Assembly: GCF_050433445.1 (NCBI RefSeq)
Contig: NZ_JBNPXF010000024.1
Span: 1 to 53,887 of the forward strand
DNA length: 53,887 bases
From: Kroppenstedtia sanguinis
GTDB taxonomy: Bacteria; Bacillota; Bacilli; Thermoactinomycetales; DSM-45169
Reading direction: 5' to 3'
The notes beneath the pieces were generated by a model that ran no database searches, was not told where the DNA came from, and worked only from the letters and a program-made list of their open reading frames with translations. Each line of letters starts with the position of its first letter. Position 1 is the stretch's first letter. Position numbers and translations under genes: made by a program. Positions 1 to 8,121 of this stretch are shown one piece after another.

Positions 1-95
1 TTTCGCCATAAGAAAATCCCCTCCGGTAGATCAGTGCTTTTCTCCATCTTACCAGATGGACTTTTTTCACTGTCTACCTCAAGGGGATAATACCA
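1..95 (-). mobile_element. 5' end of an insertion sequence (left copy), truncated by the window
   Basis: These 95 bases match the reverse complement of 53776-53870 with only 3 differences. The complement strand carries a ribosome binding site (CCGGAGGGG) and an ATG at 9-7 that opens the same reading frame (MAK...) as the right copy, running off the window. Similarity stops at base 95, where the element begins 5'-TGGTATTATCCCC, and TG at a terminus is typical of IS3-family elements. The family is an inference, because only the leader and three codons are visible. Confidence 0.72.
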
Positions 96-143
96 CAAGG
101 GACGTTTTTTTCTCTAAGAAATCCGCGGATCTCCGGCTATGGA

Positions 144-845
144 TTATTTTTGCATCTGTGGGGGTACTTGAGGACGCATGATGACCTGATTATAAATGAC
201 CCCCTCTGGAGCAGTTACGATGTGCCAGATGGCTTCGGTCACCTGCTCAGCGGTGAGTGCGTAAGATTTCGGGTTCTCGGAGAACTCCGTCTGGATCGAA
301 CCGGGGCAGATGGTGTTAACTTTGACTTCATGTTTCTTCAATTCTTTGGTGAGCACATCGGCGAGGGCCATCAGTCCAAACTTGGAGGCGCAATAGCCAC
401 CGCCACCGGGGAAAGCTTCGATTCCGGCAACACTGGACACGTTGACGATGTGTCCTTTGCTTGGGATGAGATGGGGGATAGCAAATTTGGAGGTCAGGAA
501 AGGCCCCTTCAAATTGACGTTCATCATCAGATCCCAATCTTCTTCCGACAGCTCCGGAATCGAGCCAAAACGTCCTACCCCTGCGTTGTTCACCAAGATA
601 TCCAGCTTTCCAAACTGATTCACGGTGGTGTCGATCAGGGATTTCACCTGATCAGCCTGGGTGAGATCACAGGTGAAAGGGAAGATGTGACCGGAAAATT
701 CCCCGGCAAGTCTCTCCAATGCATCTGTACTGCGGGCGGCGGCCACGACTTGGGCTCCCCCCTGGGCAAAACGGCGGGCGAGACTGGCTCCCAGTCCTTT
801 GCTACCCCCGGTGATAATCACTATTTTTCCTTGTAGATCTGCCAC
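144..845 (-). CDS. SDR family NAD(P)-dependent oxidoreductase
   Basis: A 233-residue classical short-chain dehydrogenase/reductase. It shows the Rossmann glycine motif TGGSKGLG near residues 12-19, the NNAG motif near residue 86, a catalytic Ser in VNVSS and the YCASK (YxxxK) active site about 14 residues later. The start is GTG at 845, because AAGGAGGG lies six bases upstream; an ATG ten codons further up has no ribosome binding site. Members reduce or oxidise small carbonyl/alcohol substrates in the cytosol, and the substrate cannot be told from sequence; a 3-oxoacyl-ACP reductase-like or sepiapterin reductase-like enzyme is possible. It is monocistronic, facing the left insertion sequence, with a MITE upstream. 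Confidence 0.85.
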   Translation of the reverse strand: MADLQGKIVIITGGSKGLGASLARRFAQGGAQVVAAARSTDALERLAGEFSGHIFPFTCDLTQADQVKSLIDTTVNQFGKLDILVNNAGVGRFGSIPELSEEDWDLMMNVNLKGPFLTSKFAIPHLIPSKGHIVNVSSVAGIEAFPGGGGYCASKFGLMALADVLTKELKKHEVKVNTICPGSIQTEFSENPKSYALTAEQVTEAIWHIVTAPEGVIYNQVIMRPQVPPQMQK

Positions 846-927
846 AGAAAACCCTCCTTGGCATACAGTCGACATATACTATCACTTTAACCGATGGGGT
901 AGGAAGATCAACCCCTCATAAGAAAAG

Positions 928-1321
928 CACCACGACCAGGGCTGTTGATTAACCAGAAAATGGGCGGCGGAAGGGAGTCGTGTGCTGCCAAAGCGACCTT
1001 TGCGCCACAGGCACTACAATTTGAAGTTAAGGATGCGCCACAGGCACTACAATCTAAAGGAGCTGAAGCTCTAGATGAAGGTAGCACCACAGGCACTACA
1101 ATCTCGATAGCAAGGTTGCCATCCTACCCAGCGGAGAAGTCTTACGAGAGGGCGTTTAGGGGCAACATTCTCCCCTGTGTTGCTTCCGTAAGGCTTTGCC
1201 CCTGCCCGATGGTCAGATTTGGAGCGGCCAGTTTTCACTTCCTTGCCGGATGGCAACGGTCGCGTGGGTGAACACGATCTCCCCACCCAAAATATGGCTA
1301 ATCAAGACGCCTGCACCACGA
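928..1321. mobile_element. MITE-like element A (about 378 bp) with 8-bp flanking duplication
   Basis: This gene-free stretch is bounded by CACCACGA at 928-935 and again at 1314-1321, a likely target duplication. The left end starts CCAGGGCTGTTGATTAACC at 936, and the reverse complement of the right end reads CAGGCGTCTTGATTAGCC followed by ATATTTTGGG. These termini recur in the elements at 7917 and 10906. The interior has three copies of a 16-base repeat CCACAGGCACTACAAT (ending at 1020, 1053 and 1102) and an inverted GGGGCAA/TTGCCCC pair. No credible gene is present, so a transposase would have to act in trans. Confidence 0.72.
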
Positions 1322-1351
1322 AACTTTTTTCGCGGTGCTTGGTTTAGTAGT

Positions 1352-2932
1352 TTACAGGTCAATGGCGGTCACTTGTTGGATTTCCTCCATCGCCTCCAAG
1401 CTTTGCAATAGCTCTGCGGGGATGGGTTTATCCACGGTTAACATCATGATCGCCGATCCTCCTTGACCGCGTCGGCCTACCTGCATGGTGGCGATGTTGA
1501 CGTCTCCCCTGCCGAGGACCGTTCCGACCCGTCCGATGGCACCGGGTTGATCCCGGTGACGGATGAGGAGCAAATGTCCGGAAGGTTGGACATCGACAGA
1601 GTAGGAGTCAATCTGGACGATCCGGGGACCCAATCCGTTTAACAAGGTGCCAGACAGGGAGGATTCACTTCGGTTGGTGCGGATTTGCAAATGGATCAAT
1701 TGGTTGAAACCGTGACTTTGAGATCTTTTCTGCTCGGTGACGCGGACGCCTCGTTCTTTGGCGAGGTGGGGAGCATTTACATCATTGACTTCCGCCAGAT
1801 AATGGGAGAGGGCTCCTTTCAGGATGATGCGGGTTAAAGGTGAAGTGTCCACTTCGGCCAAATCTCCGGAGTAGGTGACCATGATTTCATCCAGAGCTCC
1901 GTCGACAGTCTGAGTGGCAAAGCTCCCCAGCTTTTCGGCCAAATTTTGATAGGGACGCAGTTTTTCCTGCAATTCCGCTGGGATGGAGGGGAGGTTGACC
2001 GCATTTTTAAAGGGTTCTCCCCGTAAGATGTGAAGAATCTCTTCAGACACATCGACGGCCACATTTTCCTGGGCTTCGCGGGTGGATGCTCCCAAGTGAG
2101 GCGTAGCGATCACTTGGGGGAGTGTGAGGAGAGGATGTTTCCCAGGCGGTTCCGTCTCAAACACATCCAAGGCTGCCCCCGCCACTTTTCCGCTTTGAAT
2201 CGCATGGAAGAGTGCATTTTCGTCGATGATGCCCCCTCGAGCACAATTAAGTACCCGGACACCCTCCTTCATTTTAGCGAAGGCGTCAGCATCGATCAGA
2301 TGATGAGTCTCTTTGGTCAGGGGAGTATGGACGGTGAGAAAATCAGCGGCGGTAATCACTTCCTCCAAGGTCGCTTGCTGAATCCCGGCTTTTTTTGCCC
2401 GCTCTGCGGTCAAATAGGGATCGAAGGCGACTACGTTCATGTGGAATGCGCGAGCCCGCTTGGCCAATTCGGTCCCGATTCTTCCTAAACCGACAATACC
2501 CAGAGTTTTGTGGTTCAATTCCACGCCGACAAACTGTTTCCGTCTCCATTCTCCCTGGACGAGGTCCCGGTACCCTTGGGGAATGTTTCGGGCCAGCGAG
2601 ATCAGCATTGCAAAAGTGTGTTCCGCAGTGGAAATCGTATTGCCATCGGGGGCGTTCACCACGAGGATCCCACGGGCGGTGGCGGCAGAGATGTCGATAT
2701 TGTCCACTCCGACTCCAGCGCGGCCGATCGCTTTTAAGTTTCCTCCCGCTTGTATCACGGGGTCTGTCACCTGGGTCTGACTCCGGACGATCAAAGCGTC
2801 GGCGGTGGAAACCTCCTCTAACAGCTGCTCCATAGACAGGTCTGTTTTTCGGATCACTTCCACATCCGGAGCTTCCAACAGTTTTTCAATTCCTTGATCG
2901 CTCAGTGGATCAGTGATCAGTACTCGAAACAT
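1352..2932 (-). CDS. serA: D-3-phosphoglycerate dehydrogenase
   Basis: A 526-residue SerA, the NAD-dependent first committed enzyme of serine synthesis (3-phosphoglycerate to 3-phosphohydroxypyruvate). The catalytic/NAD domain fills roughly residues 1-320, with GLGRIG near residue 150 and the HLGAST stretch near 282. An intervening domain follows, and a C-terminal ACT domain (from about residue 453, HRDQPGAIGRVG) is the usual site of serine feedback. Length matches long-form Bacillus SerA. ATG 2932 has AGAGGAGG upstream and overlaps the preceding aminotransferase gene by 23 bases, so the two are translationally linked and share the T-box leader. Confidence 0.95.
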   Translation of the reverse strand: MFRVLITDPLSDQGIEKLLEAPDVEVIRKTDLSMEQLLEEVSTADALIVRSQTQVTDPVIQAGGNLKAIGRAGVGVDNIDISAATARGILVVNAPDGNTISTAEHTFAMLISLARNIPQGYRDLVQGEWRRKQFVGVELNHKTLGIVGLGRIGTELAKRARAFHMNVVAFDPYLTAERAKKAGIQQATLEEVITAADFLTVHTPLTKETHHLIDADAFAKMKEGVRVLNCARGGIIDENALFHAIQSGKVAGAALDVFETEPPGKHPLLTLPQVIATPHLGASTREAQENVAVDVSEEILHILRGEPFKNAVNLPSIPAELQEKLRPYQNLAEKLGSFATQTVDGALDEIMVTYSGDLAEVDTSPLTRIILKGALSHYLAEVNDVNAPHLAKERGVRVTEQKRSQSHGFNQLIHLQIRTNRSESSLSGTLLNGLGPRIVQIDSYSVDVQPSGHLLLIRHRDQPGAIGRVGTVLGRGDVNIATMQVGRRGQGGSAIMMLTVDKPIPAELLQSLEAMEEIQQVTAIDL

Positions 2933-4073
2933 GAATCAGTTCCTCCTCTGCTGCTTGAATTCCAGCTCCGAGCTTGACAGGGGCTCCCAAACGGGCAAGT
3001 GCTACTTCGATGGCGGTGACGGCGGTTAGCATATCCAGAGGATCCGCATAACCCATATGTCCGATGCGGAAAATTTCCCCCTTCAGGTGTTGTTGTCCCC
3101 CGGCGACTCGCAATCCGAGCCGGCGCAATTCTTGGCTCAGGTCTGTAGCGGACCAGCTGTCTCCACCCCGGACAGCGGTAACTGTGGGGGAGGCGTCCCG
3201 GTCATCGGTTAACAGAGTCAGGCCAAGGGCCCGCATCCCAGCCCGAAACACATCTCGCATTAGACGGTGCCGGGCAAAGATGGTTTCCAATCCTTCTTCT
3301 TCGATTATGTTGAGAACCTCCTCCAATCCAAATAAGAGGGAGACGGTTGGAGTAAATGGAGTGGTTTTATTTTGCAGGCTGTTGCGATATTTGCGGAAGT
3401 CCAGGTAGAACCGGGGATGGGGATTGGTTTCAATCCGTTTCCATGCCCTGTCGCTGATGGCGGCAAAGGCGAGCCCGGCTGGTAGCATCAGTGCTTTTTG
3501 CGATCCGGAGACGAGGATGTCGATCTTCCAATCCTCTACACCCGCTGGGACACCGCCGATGCAACTGACTCCGTCGGCGACGATGAGGGCGTCGGTCTGT
3601 TCTCGGATGACGGTGGCCAGCTCCCGGATCGGATTAAGGACCCCAGTGGAGGTTTCACAGTAGGTGAGAAATACAGTTTTCACCTGGGGGTGTTTTTTCA
3701 GAAAAGAGGTCAGTTCCTCCGGGCTGCAAGATTTTCCCCAGGGAATGTCCAAACGGCGAAGAGTGACGTCCATAGAAGAGAGGATGTTGGCGAACCGGTC
3801 CCCGAAGGCACCGGTGACCACTACGGCGGCTTCATCCCCCTGGGACAGGGTGTTGACGGCAGCGGCTTCCAAAGCGGAGGTTCCACTTCCAGCCAGGAGC
3901 AATACAGGATTTTTCGTGCCGAACACCGGTGCGAGGCGGAGACTGATCTCTCGGACCAATTGGGAACAGTCCGGATCCCGGTGGCCGATCATCGGACGGT
4001 TCATGGCTTGCTGGACTCGAGGGGGAATCGGTGTAGGTCCCGGAATTTGCAGACGAAATTTGTCTTTTAACAC
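2910..4073 (-). CDS. Class V aminotransferase, likely serving serine biosynthesis
   Basis: A 387-residue PLP enzyme of the alanine/serine-glyoxylate aminotransferase group. It opens with LQIPGPTPIPP and GHRDPDC, and the Schiff-base lysine lies in SGSQKALMLP near residue 190. GTG 4073 is chosen because AAAGGAGG precedes it closely; the longer frame would start inside the T-box terminator. It is first in an operon with serA under a T-box whose candidate specifier codons read serine, so I infer it acts as the phosphohydroxypyruvate (phosphoserine) aminotransferase or a serine-glyoxylate enzyme in place of SerC. Class V enzymes replacing SerC are known in methanogens. Family call firm; substrate inferred. 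Confidence 0.85.
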   Translation of the reverse strand: MLKDKFRLQIPGPTPIPPRVQQAMNRPMIGHRDPDCSQLVREISLRLAPVFGTKNPVLLLAGSGTSALEAAAVNTLSQGDEAAVVVTGAFGDRFANILSSMDVTLRRLDIPWGKSCSPEELTSFLKKHPQVKTVFLTYCETSTGVLNPIRELATVIREQTDALIVADGVSCIGGVPAGVEDWKIDILVSGSQKALMLPAGLAFAAISDRAWKRIETNPHPRFYLDFRKYRNSLQNKTTPFTPTVSLLFGLEEVLNIIEEEGLETIFARHRLMRDVFRAGMRALGLTLLTDDRDASPTVTAVRGGDSWSATDLSQELRRLGLRVAGGQQHLKGEIFRIGHMGYADPLDMLTAVTAIEVALARLGAPVKLGAGIQAAEEELIHVSSTDH

Positions 4074-4104
4074 AGTTTCTCTCCTCCTTTGATACATAAA
4101 GAAA

Positions 4105-4152
4105 GGCCTTTCGTTCACACCTGACCTGAAGACAGGTGAGGGACGAAAGGCC
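4105..4152 (-). terminator. Terminator of the T-box attenuator
   Basis: On the minus strand GGCCTTTCGT (4152-4143) pairs with ACGAAAGGCC (4114-4105), followed by TTTCTTT and then the aminotransferase ribosome binding site. An inner CACCTGTC/GACAGGTG pair extends the stem. The 5' arm overlaps the T-box sequence, so terminator and antiterminator are mutually exclusive. Confidence 0.88.
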
Positions 4153-4375
4153 GTGTTGCCACCCTCATTTACTCCGGCTTTGCAGCGGGAGTCTCGGTGG
4201 GTTCATAAGAACCCTGGGATAACGGATCTTCCGATCCGGTCTACTGGTTTTCAACCGGATGACTCAGGAGTGCTCCATCGCGTCGGGAACGCCGATTTCC
4301 AGCAACCATCGGCTCTCTGGGCTTCCTTTTTCCGCAATTTGGCTCCGTCATGGTCTGTAGCTCATCAAAATGTTG
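4105..4375 (-). promoter_or_regulatory. T-box leader, probably serine-specific
   Basis: The minus strand holds the T-box sequence GAGGGTGGCAACACGGC (4166-4150), the Stem I apical pattern GATGGTTGCTGGAAATCGGC and a terminator, in that order before the aminotransferase gene. The 3' side of Stem I reads GGAGCACTCCTGAG; both codons in the specifier position of this stretch, UCC and AGC, are serine. T-boxes bind uncharged tRNA and then favour the antiterminator, so serA and its partner should be switched on when tRNA-Ser is uncharged. T-box call strong; amino acid assignment inferred from the specifier reading and operon content. Confidence 0.9.
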
Positions 4376-4381
4376 TTACTT

Positions 4382-4410
4382 ACTCTAGCACGGTAAAGTA
4401 AGAGTGTCAA
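4382..4410 (-). promoter_or_regulatory. Sigma-A type promoter of the serine operon
   Basis: On the minus strand TTGACA (4410-4405), a 17-base spacer and TAGAGT (4387-4382) lie just upstream of the T-box, placing the transcript start near 4375. Confidence 0.72.
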
Positions 4411-4572
4411 CCGCTGAAAACGGGATGTCCTAGGAAAAGGTGAGTGTGATACCATGAAAGTACACTTTTCTTCAAGGCTGTGGATCTCTGGGAAAGGGAT
4501 GTCGGGGGAACAGGATCTCTCCTGGCGGCAGATAGGTGGGTCTACAGAGTTCAACAAGAAAGGAGGAGGGCT

Positions 4573-6681
4573 GTGCAGTCGGTGGAAGCGGTGGATTTGT
4601 CAGGATTAAATGCGGGGCAGCGAGAAGCTGTCACTTTGGAGGGGAAATCGGCGGTGGTATTTGCCGGTCCCGGCAGTGGCAAGACGACGGTCTTGACCCG
4701 GCGGGCAGCTTGGCTGCTTTCCCAGGGAGTGCCGGAAAACCGGATGATGGTAGTCACCTTTACCCGAGCGGCGGCGCAGGAAATGAGGCGACGTTTGTTG
4801 AAACAGTCTGGCGGTTCGTCTGGGATCACCATCGGCACTTTTCATTCTATTTTTCTCCGGTTGCTACGAAATGCCGGTGTAGCCATTCCTCGCCTAGCCG
4901 GGGAGCGGGAACAGACTGGATTGATCCGGGAGTTGTTGATCGAGTCAGGCAGGCCTGCCGACGAAGAAGCGGTTTCCAACACCCTGAGTCAGATCGGATT
5001 TTGCAAGGGGAATTTGATGTTTCCTGAGCGCATGAAGTTGAAACAAGCAAAAAATATCGCTTTCCGCGAACTGTTTCAGGCGTATCAACAGGGATTGGAG
5101 CAACGGGGCATTTGGGATTACGACGATATCCTGCTTCGGTTTCACGATGGGTTACGCAAGGAACATTTGCTGCAAAGGCGATTTCTATACATATTGGTGG
5201 ATGAATTTCAGGATATCAACCGGGTTCAGATGGAAGCGATCCGTCTTCTGCTTTCGGAGGAGGGGACGCTCTTCGCTGTAGGGGATGATGATCAGTCTAT
5301 CTACGGGTTTCGGGGAAGCGATCCGGAATATATGTTGAATCTACCGCATACGCTCCCAAACTGCACCCGGATCGTTTTGACTACCAATCATCGGTCGACG
5401 GAGCCGATTATCCAGATCGGGCAGCAACTGATTGCTCACAATCGCCTCCGCCAACCGAAGAAAGTGGAAGGAACAGGGAAAGCGGGAGGAGCTCCCCGCT
5501 GGTGGAAACCGGTGGATGAAGAGGATGAAGCCGGTCAGATCCTGGGGATCTTGAAGGATGGGATGGAGACGGCGGTTCTTTACCGGACTTCCACTCAAGC
5601 CCGTGCAGTCATCGATACCCTGGTACGGGCGGATATTCCCTTTGCTGTTTCTCCTGGAGATGCCGCTTTTTATCGGCGCTGGCAGGTGATAGATGTGCTG
5701 AGCTATCTTCAGCTGGCCCACGATCCCGATGATCTGGATGCTCTGGTACGGGTGATCAATCGTCCGAAGCGGTATCTTTTTGGTGAGGAGTGGCTGAACG
5801 AGCTCCAAGGGATTTCCCGGGAAACGAGTCTTCCCCTGCTTCTGTGCTTGCCTCAACTGAAGGGATTGGAAAGCTATCAAATCAAACACCTAGAACGGAT
5901 GGTGCAACAAGTGACAGCCTTGCAGGGCGAACCTCCTACAACAGCGGTAGATCGGGTCCGGCGGGAGATTGGATATGATACTTTTCTTTCCGCGATGGCG
6001 AGGGATTTGGGTCTTGATTTTCAGACACTGGCGGAACCGGTGGATGAGTTGTCGATGGCGGCTACAGCCCATCGTAAGATCGAAGACTTTTTGCTTCACA
6101 TCGAAGAGGTGGATCGGAAGGTGAGGGAACAGCCGAAGTCGCCCCGGGTTCGGTTGATGACGTTGCACAAGTCGAAGGGACTGGAGTTTGACCGAGTGAT
6201 TCTCATCGGTCTCCATGCCATGGTGCTCCCCCATCGTCGAAGTCTGCAAGTGCCGGAGAAAATGAAAAATCGGGCCTGGGAGGAGGAGCGGCGGTTGTTG
6301 TATGTGGGACTGACCCGAGCCCGTCAGGAATTGATTCTATCCGTCAGTGCTACGCGTCAGGGAAAGCGGGTAGGACCCTCTCCTTTTCTAAAGGAGATGG
6401 GATACACCAGTGAAGAAGAGAAGCCTGTGGCACAGCCTCCTTCCCGGCGTCGCCCTGCCGATCCGAAACAGCCTCAGCTCCGATACACGGGAGAATCTTT
6501 ACAAGAAGGAGATGTTCTCCTTCACTCCCTCTGGGGAGAGGGAGTGGTTACACAGGTGGATTCCTTGGAGGGGACCGCGCCGGGTCGCAAGGTGACGGTG
6601 CGCTTTGGAGATGAAATCCATACTCTTCACTATGAGTTATCTCGTCAGTTGGGGTTGTTAAAAAAGAAAAGGGGAGAATGA
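4573..6681 (+). CDS. UvrD/PcrA-like superfamily 1 DNA helicase
   Basis: A 702-residue 3'-5' DNA helicase. All core motifs are visible: Walker A AGPGSGKTT, motif II DEFQDINR, motif III GDDDQSIYGFRGSDP, motif V LMTLHKSKGLEFDRV and motif VI RRLLYVGLTRAR. The C-terminus carries a WGEGVV-containing segment like the RNA polymerase-contacting tail of PcrA. GTG 4573 follows AAAGGAGGAGG. It is shorter than PcrA and resembles the YjcD-like UvrD paralogs of Bacillus, so a secondary repair helicase is more likely than the essential PcrA; this cannot be settled from one locus. It is divergent from the serine operon and convergent with ppa. Confidence 0.88.
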   Translation: MQSVEAVDLSGLNAGQREAVTLEGKSAVVFAGPGSGKTTVLTRRAAWLLSQGVPENRMMVVTFTRAAAQEMRRRLLKQSGGSSGITIGTFHSIFLRLLRNAGVAIPRLAGEREQTGLIRELLIESGRPADEEAVSNTLSQIGFCKGNLMFPERMKLKQAKNIAFRELFQAYQQGLEQRGIWDYDDILLRFHDGLRKEHLLQRRFLYILVDEFQDINRVQMEAIRLLLSEEGTLFAVGDDDQSIYGFRGSDPEYMLNLPHTLPNCTRIVLTTNHRSTEPIIQIGQQLIAHNRLRQPKKVEGTGKAGGAPRWWKPVDEEDEAGQILGILKDGMETAVLYRTSTQARAVIDTLVRADIPFAVSPGDAAFYRRWQVIDVLSYLQLAHDPDDLDALVRVINRPKRYLFGEEWLNELQGISRETSLPLLLCLPQLKGLESYQIKHLERMVQQVTALQGEPPTTAVDRVRREIGYDTFLSAMARDLGLDFQTLAEPVDELSMAATAHRKIEDFLLHIEEVDRKVREQPKSPRVRLMTLHKSKGLEFDRVILIGLHAMVLPHRRSLQVPEKMKNRAWEEERRLLYVGLTRARQELILSVSATRQGKRVGPSPFLKEMGYTSEEEKPVAQPPSRRRPADPKQPQLRYTGESLQEGDVLLHSLWGEGVVTQVDSLEGTAPGRKVTVRFGDEIHTLHYELSRQLGLLKKKRGE

Positions 6682-6685
6682 AAAA

Positions 6686-6727
6686 ACCAGCGTAGCCCAA
6701 CCGTTGTTGGACCGCTGGTTTTTGTTT
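6686..6727. terminator. Bidirectional terminator between the helicase gene and ppa
   Basis: ACCAGCG (6686-6692) pairs with CGCTGGT (6713-6719), with an inner CCAAC/GTTGG stem. A-runs lie on the left and T-runs on the right, serving both convergent genes. Confidence 0.85.
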
Positions 6728-7218
6728 TAACCGGAATACCGTTCCAGGCTTTCTTGGTACAGGCGATGGGCGACGTCCACTCCTTGCCAGCCTTGGATGT
6801 CAGTCTTTTTGTTTTCCAGAGCTTTATAGACGTCGAAGAAGTGTTCAATTTCTCGCAGGGTGTGGCTCGGAAGATCTTCCAGAGTCTGCACGGAGTCCCA
6901 GCGAGGATCATCTACAGGAACACCCAGCAATTTTTCGTCTTTCCCTTTATCATCGGACATCAGGAGGACGCCGATCACACGGGTTTGGATGACACATCCG
7001 GGGAAAGTGGGGAAGGTGGTCAGTACCAGGATATCGAGAGGGTCACCATCTTCCGCCAGGGTGTTTTCCAGATAACCGTACTCTGTGGGGTAATGCATGG
7101 GGGAATACAGCACCCGGTCCAGGCGAAACACGCCTTTTTCCTTGTCATATTCGTATTTGTTCTGACTGCCGGTGGGAATTTCGATAAAGGCGTCTACTGT
7201 GAGGTGTTTTTGTGTCAT
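6727..7218 (-). CDS. ppa: Inorganic pyrophosphatase (soluble, class I)
   Basis: A 163-residue cytosolic pyrophosphatase that hydrolyses PPi to two phosphates and so drives nucleotide and amino-acid activation reactions. The family signature DGDPLDILVL with its metal-binding aspartates is at about residues 57-66, with the ExP..SxxKYEYDKE substrate region near the N-terminus. Length is normal for bacterial class I enzymes; B. subtilis itself uses the unrelated class II PpaC, so this is a lineage difference. ATG 7218 follows AAGGAGG. It has its own promoter at 7307-7279 and ends in a terminator shared with the helicase gene. Confidence 0.94.
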   Translation of the reverse strand: MTQKHLTVDAFIEIPTGSQNKYEYDKEKGVFRLDRVLYSPMHYPTEYGYLENTLAEDGDPLDILVLTTFPTFPGCVIQTRVIGVLLMSDDKGKDEKLLGVPVDDPRWDSVQTLEDLPSHTLREIEHFFDVYKALENKKTDIQGWQGVDVAHRLYQESLERYSG

Positions 7219-7278
7219 CTCGGGAACCTCCTTGAAGGTATGTACGTGTCTATGTCAGGGAAAAAAACCCTACCCAAT

Positions 7279-7307
7279 ATTTTATTCTTTATAGGTAGCT
7301 GAATCAA
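7279..7307 (-). promoter_or_regulatory. Sigma-A type promoter of ppa
   Basis: Minus-strand TTGATT (7307-7302), a 17-base spacer and TAAAAT (7284-7279), about 60 bases before the ppa start. Confidence 0.65.
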
Positions 7308-7494
7308 TCCATAACGGCACAATTTTCGAATCATCATGGTACAATGAATGAAATGTGTCACTTCTCCACCAAATTCCCTGTGAATTCCTTTGCAAAGATG
7401 TACGTCAACGGGGAACTGGAGGATGATTATGGACAGGGGGATCTGGTGGTCAATGTGGATGGGGGACTAGCCGAGTCCCTGCATTTGGGGGCAT
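7308..7494. other. Intergenic stretch with one doubtful 50-codon frame
   Basis: An open frame from ATG 7344 to TAA 7494-7496 codes for 50 residues (starting MNEMCHFSTKF, ending SLHLGA), but it has no convincing ribosome binding site and I recognise no family. No other gene is seen here; it could be a fragment of an older gene. Confidence 0.25.
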
Positions 7495-7519
7495 AAAAAA
7501 TGCTACCTGTTCAGGTAGC
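7495..7519 (-). terminator. Hairpin with minus-strand T-run, probable ferredoxin terminator
   Basis: GCTACCTG (7502-7509) and CAGGTAGC (7512-7519) form a perfect inverted repeat. On the minus strand it is followed by six T, so it suits transcripts coming from the ferredoxin gene 165 bases away. Confidence 0.6.
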
Positions 7520-7536
7520 GATCTGATCTATGATGA

Positions 7537-7680
7537 CAAGACTGTTGATGAACCAGGAAATCTATCGTCCCCCGTCATAAGTCTTTGTGGAGGACAGGAA
7601 AGATCTCTTGCCAAACCCGCACAGCGAGATCAGAAGGAAGAAACCAGGTCTCCGAAGTGCGAAAGCCAATCAACATGTCT
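7537..7680. mobile_element. Possible degenerate MITE copy D
   Basis: CAAGACTGTTGATGAACCAG at 7537 resembles the termini of the MITE family, and AGCCAATCAACATG near 7664-7677 resembles the opposite end in inverted orientation. No clean 8-bp flanking duplication is visible, so this is either an old decayed copy or chance likeness. Confidence 0.35.
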
Positions 7681-7684
7681 CTAA

Positions 7685-7897
7685 TTATTCTTCTTCCAGT
7701 TTGATCGAATCTGTCGGACAGCCCTCGAAGGCATCGTAGACGTCCTCGTGAAACTCTTCGGGCACCTCGGCGGTTCCGGCATTGTCATCTAGGATCACGT
7801 ATGCGATCCCTTCATCATCATAATCGTAAACGTCGGGAGCGGCGGCCCCGCAAGCCCCGCAGGCGATGCAAGTATCTTTATCCACCCAAGTGCGCAT
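7685..7897 (-). CDS. fer: Ferredoxin, [4Fe-4S] type
   Basis: A 70-residue acidic ferredoxin, a cytosolic one-electron carrier. The motif CIACGACGAAAPD supplies three cluster cysteines and GCPTDSI the fourth, the pattern of Bacillus single-cluster ferredoxins (about 80 residues). The start is ATG 7897 behind GGAAGGGG; upstream codons of the same frame run through a MITE and are not coding. Position next to serA and a CPBP protein matches B. subtilis fer. The MITE at 7917-8018 lies a few bases upstream of the ribosome binding site, so promoter and leader must lie in or beyond it. Confidence 0.93.
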   Translation of the reverse strand: MRTWVDKDTCIACGACGAAAPDVYDYDDEGIAYVILDDNAGTAEVPEEFHEDVYDAFEGCPTDSIKLEEE

Positions 7898-7916
7898 GAT
7901 TTTTCCCCTTCCGAAT

Positions 7917-8018
7917 ATATGAATCCAGGGCTGTTGATGAACCAGAAAATGGGCGATGGGAGGGCAGAATTCGACCTTCCTGCCCAAAATATGGATCATC
8001 AACACGCTTGATAGGAAT
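7917..8018. mobile_element. MITE-like element B (86 bp) upstream of fer
   Basis: Element 7925-8010 starts CCAGGGCTGTTGATGAACC and its other end, reverse complemented, reads CAAGCGTGTTGATGATCC and ATATTTTGGGC, matching the termini of elements A and C. Flanks are ATATGAAT (7917-7924) and ATAGGAAT (8011-8018), an 8-bp duplication with one mismatch. The two ends pair into a long imperfect hairpin. No coding capacity. Confidence 0.75.
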
Positions 8019-8121
8019 CCATAGATTTAAGCCAACTTCCACAAACATTTTAGAACGGTTTTTGCTTATTTGCAAGAGAAGGTGATGAAAAGAAGTATTT
8101 TAAGAAAGGGGGAATTCATAG

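Noticed and set aside
150..836. Long plus-strand frame opposite the SDR gene
   Set aside because: It is the mirror of a strong SDR coding region with all catalytic motifs on the minus strand; no ribosome binding site of its own.
908..1096. Minus-strand frame with repeated CSACG pairs resembling a zinc-ribbon protein
   Set aside because: The cysteine pairs come from the DNA repeat in different frames; no ribosome binding site and the frame crosses the element boundary.
1002..1102. Three direct repeats that could hint at a CRISPR array
   Set aside because: Repeats are only 16 bases, gaps are unequal (17 and 33 bases), no cas genes are present, and the stretch lies inside a MITE.
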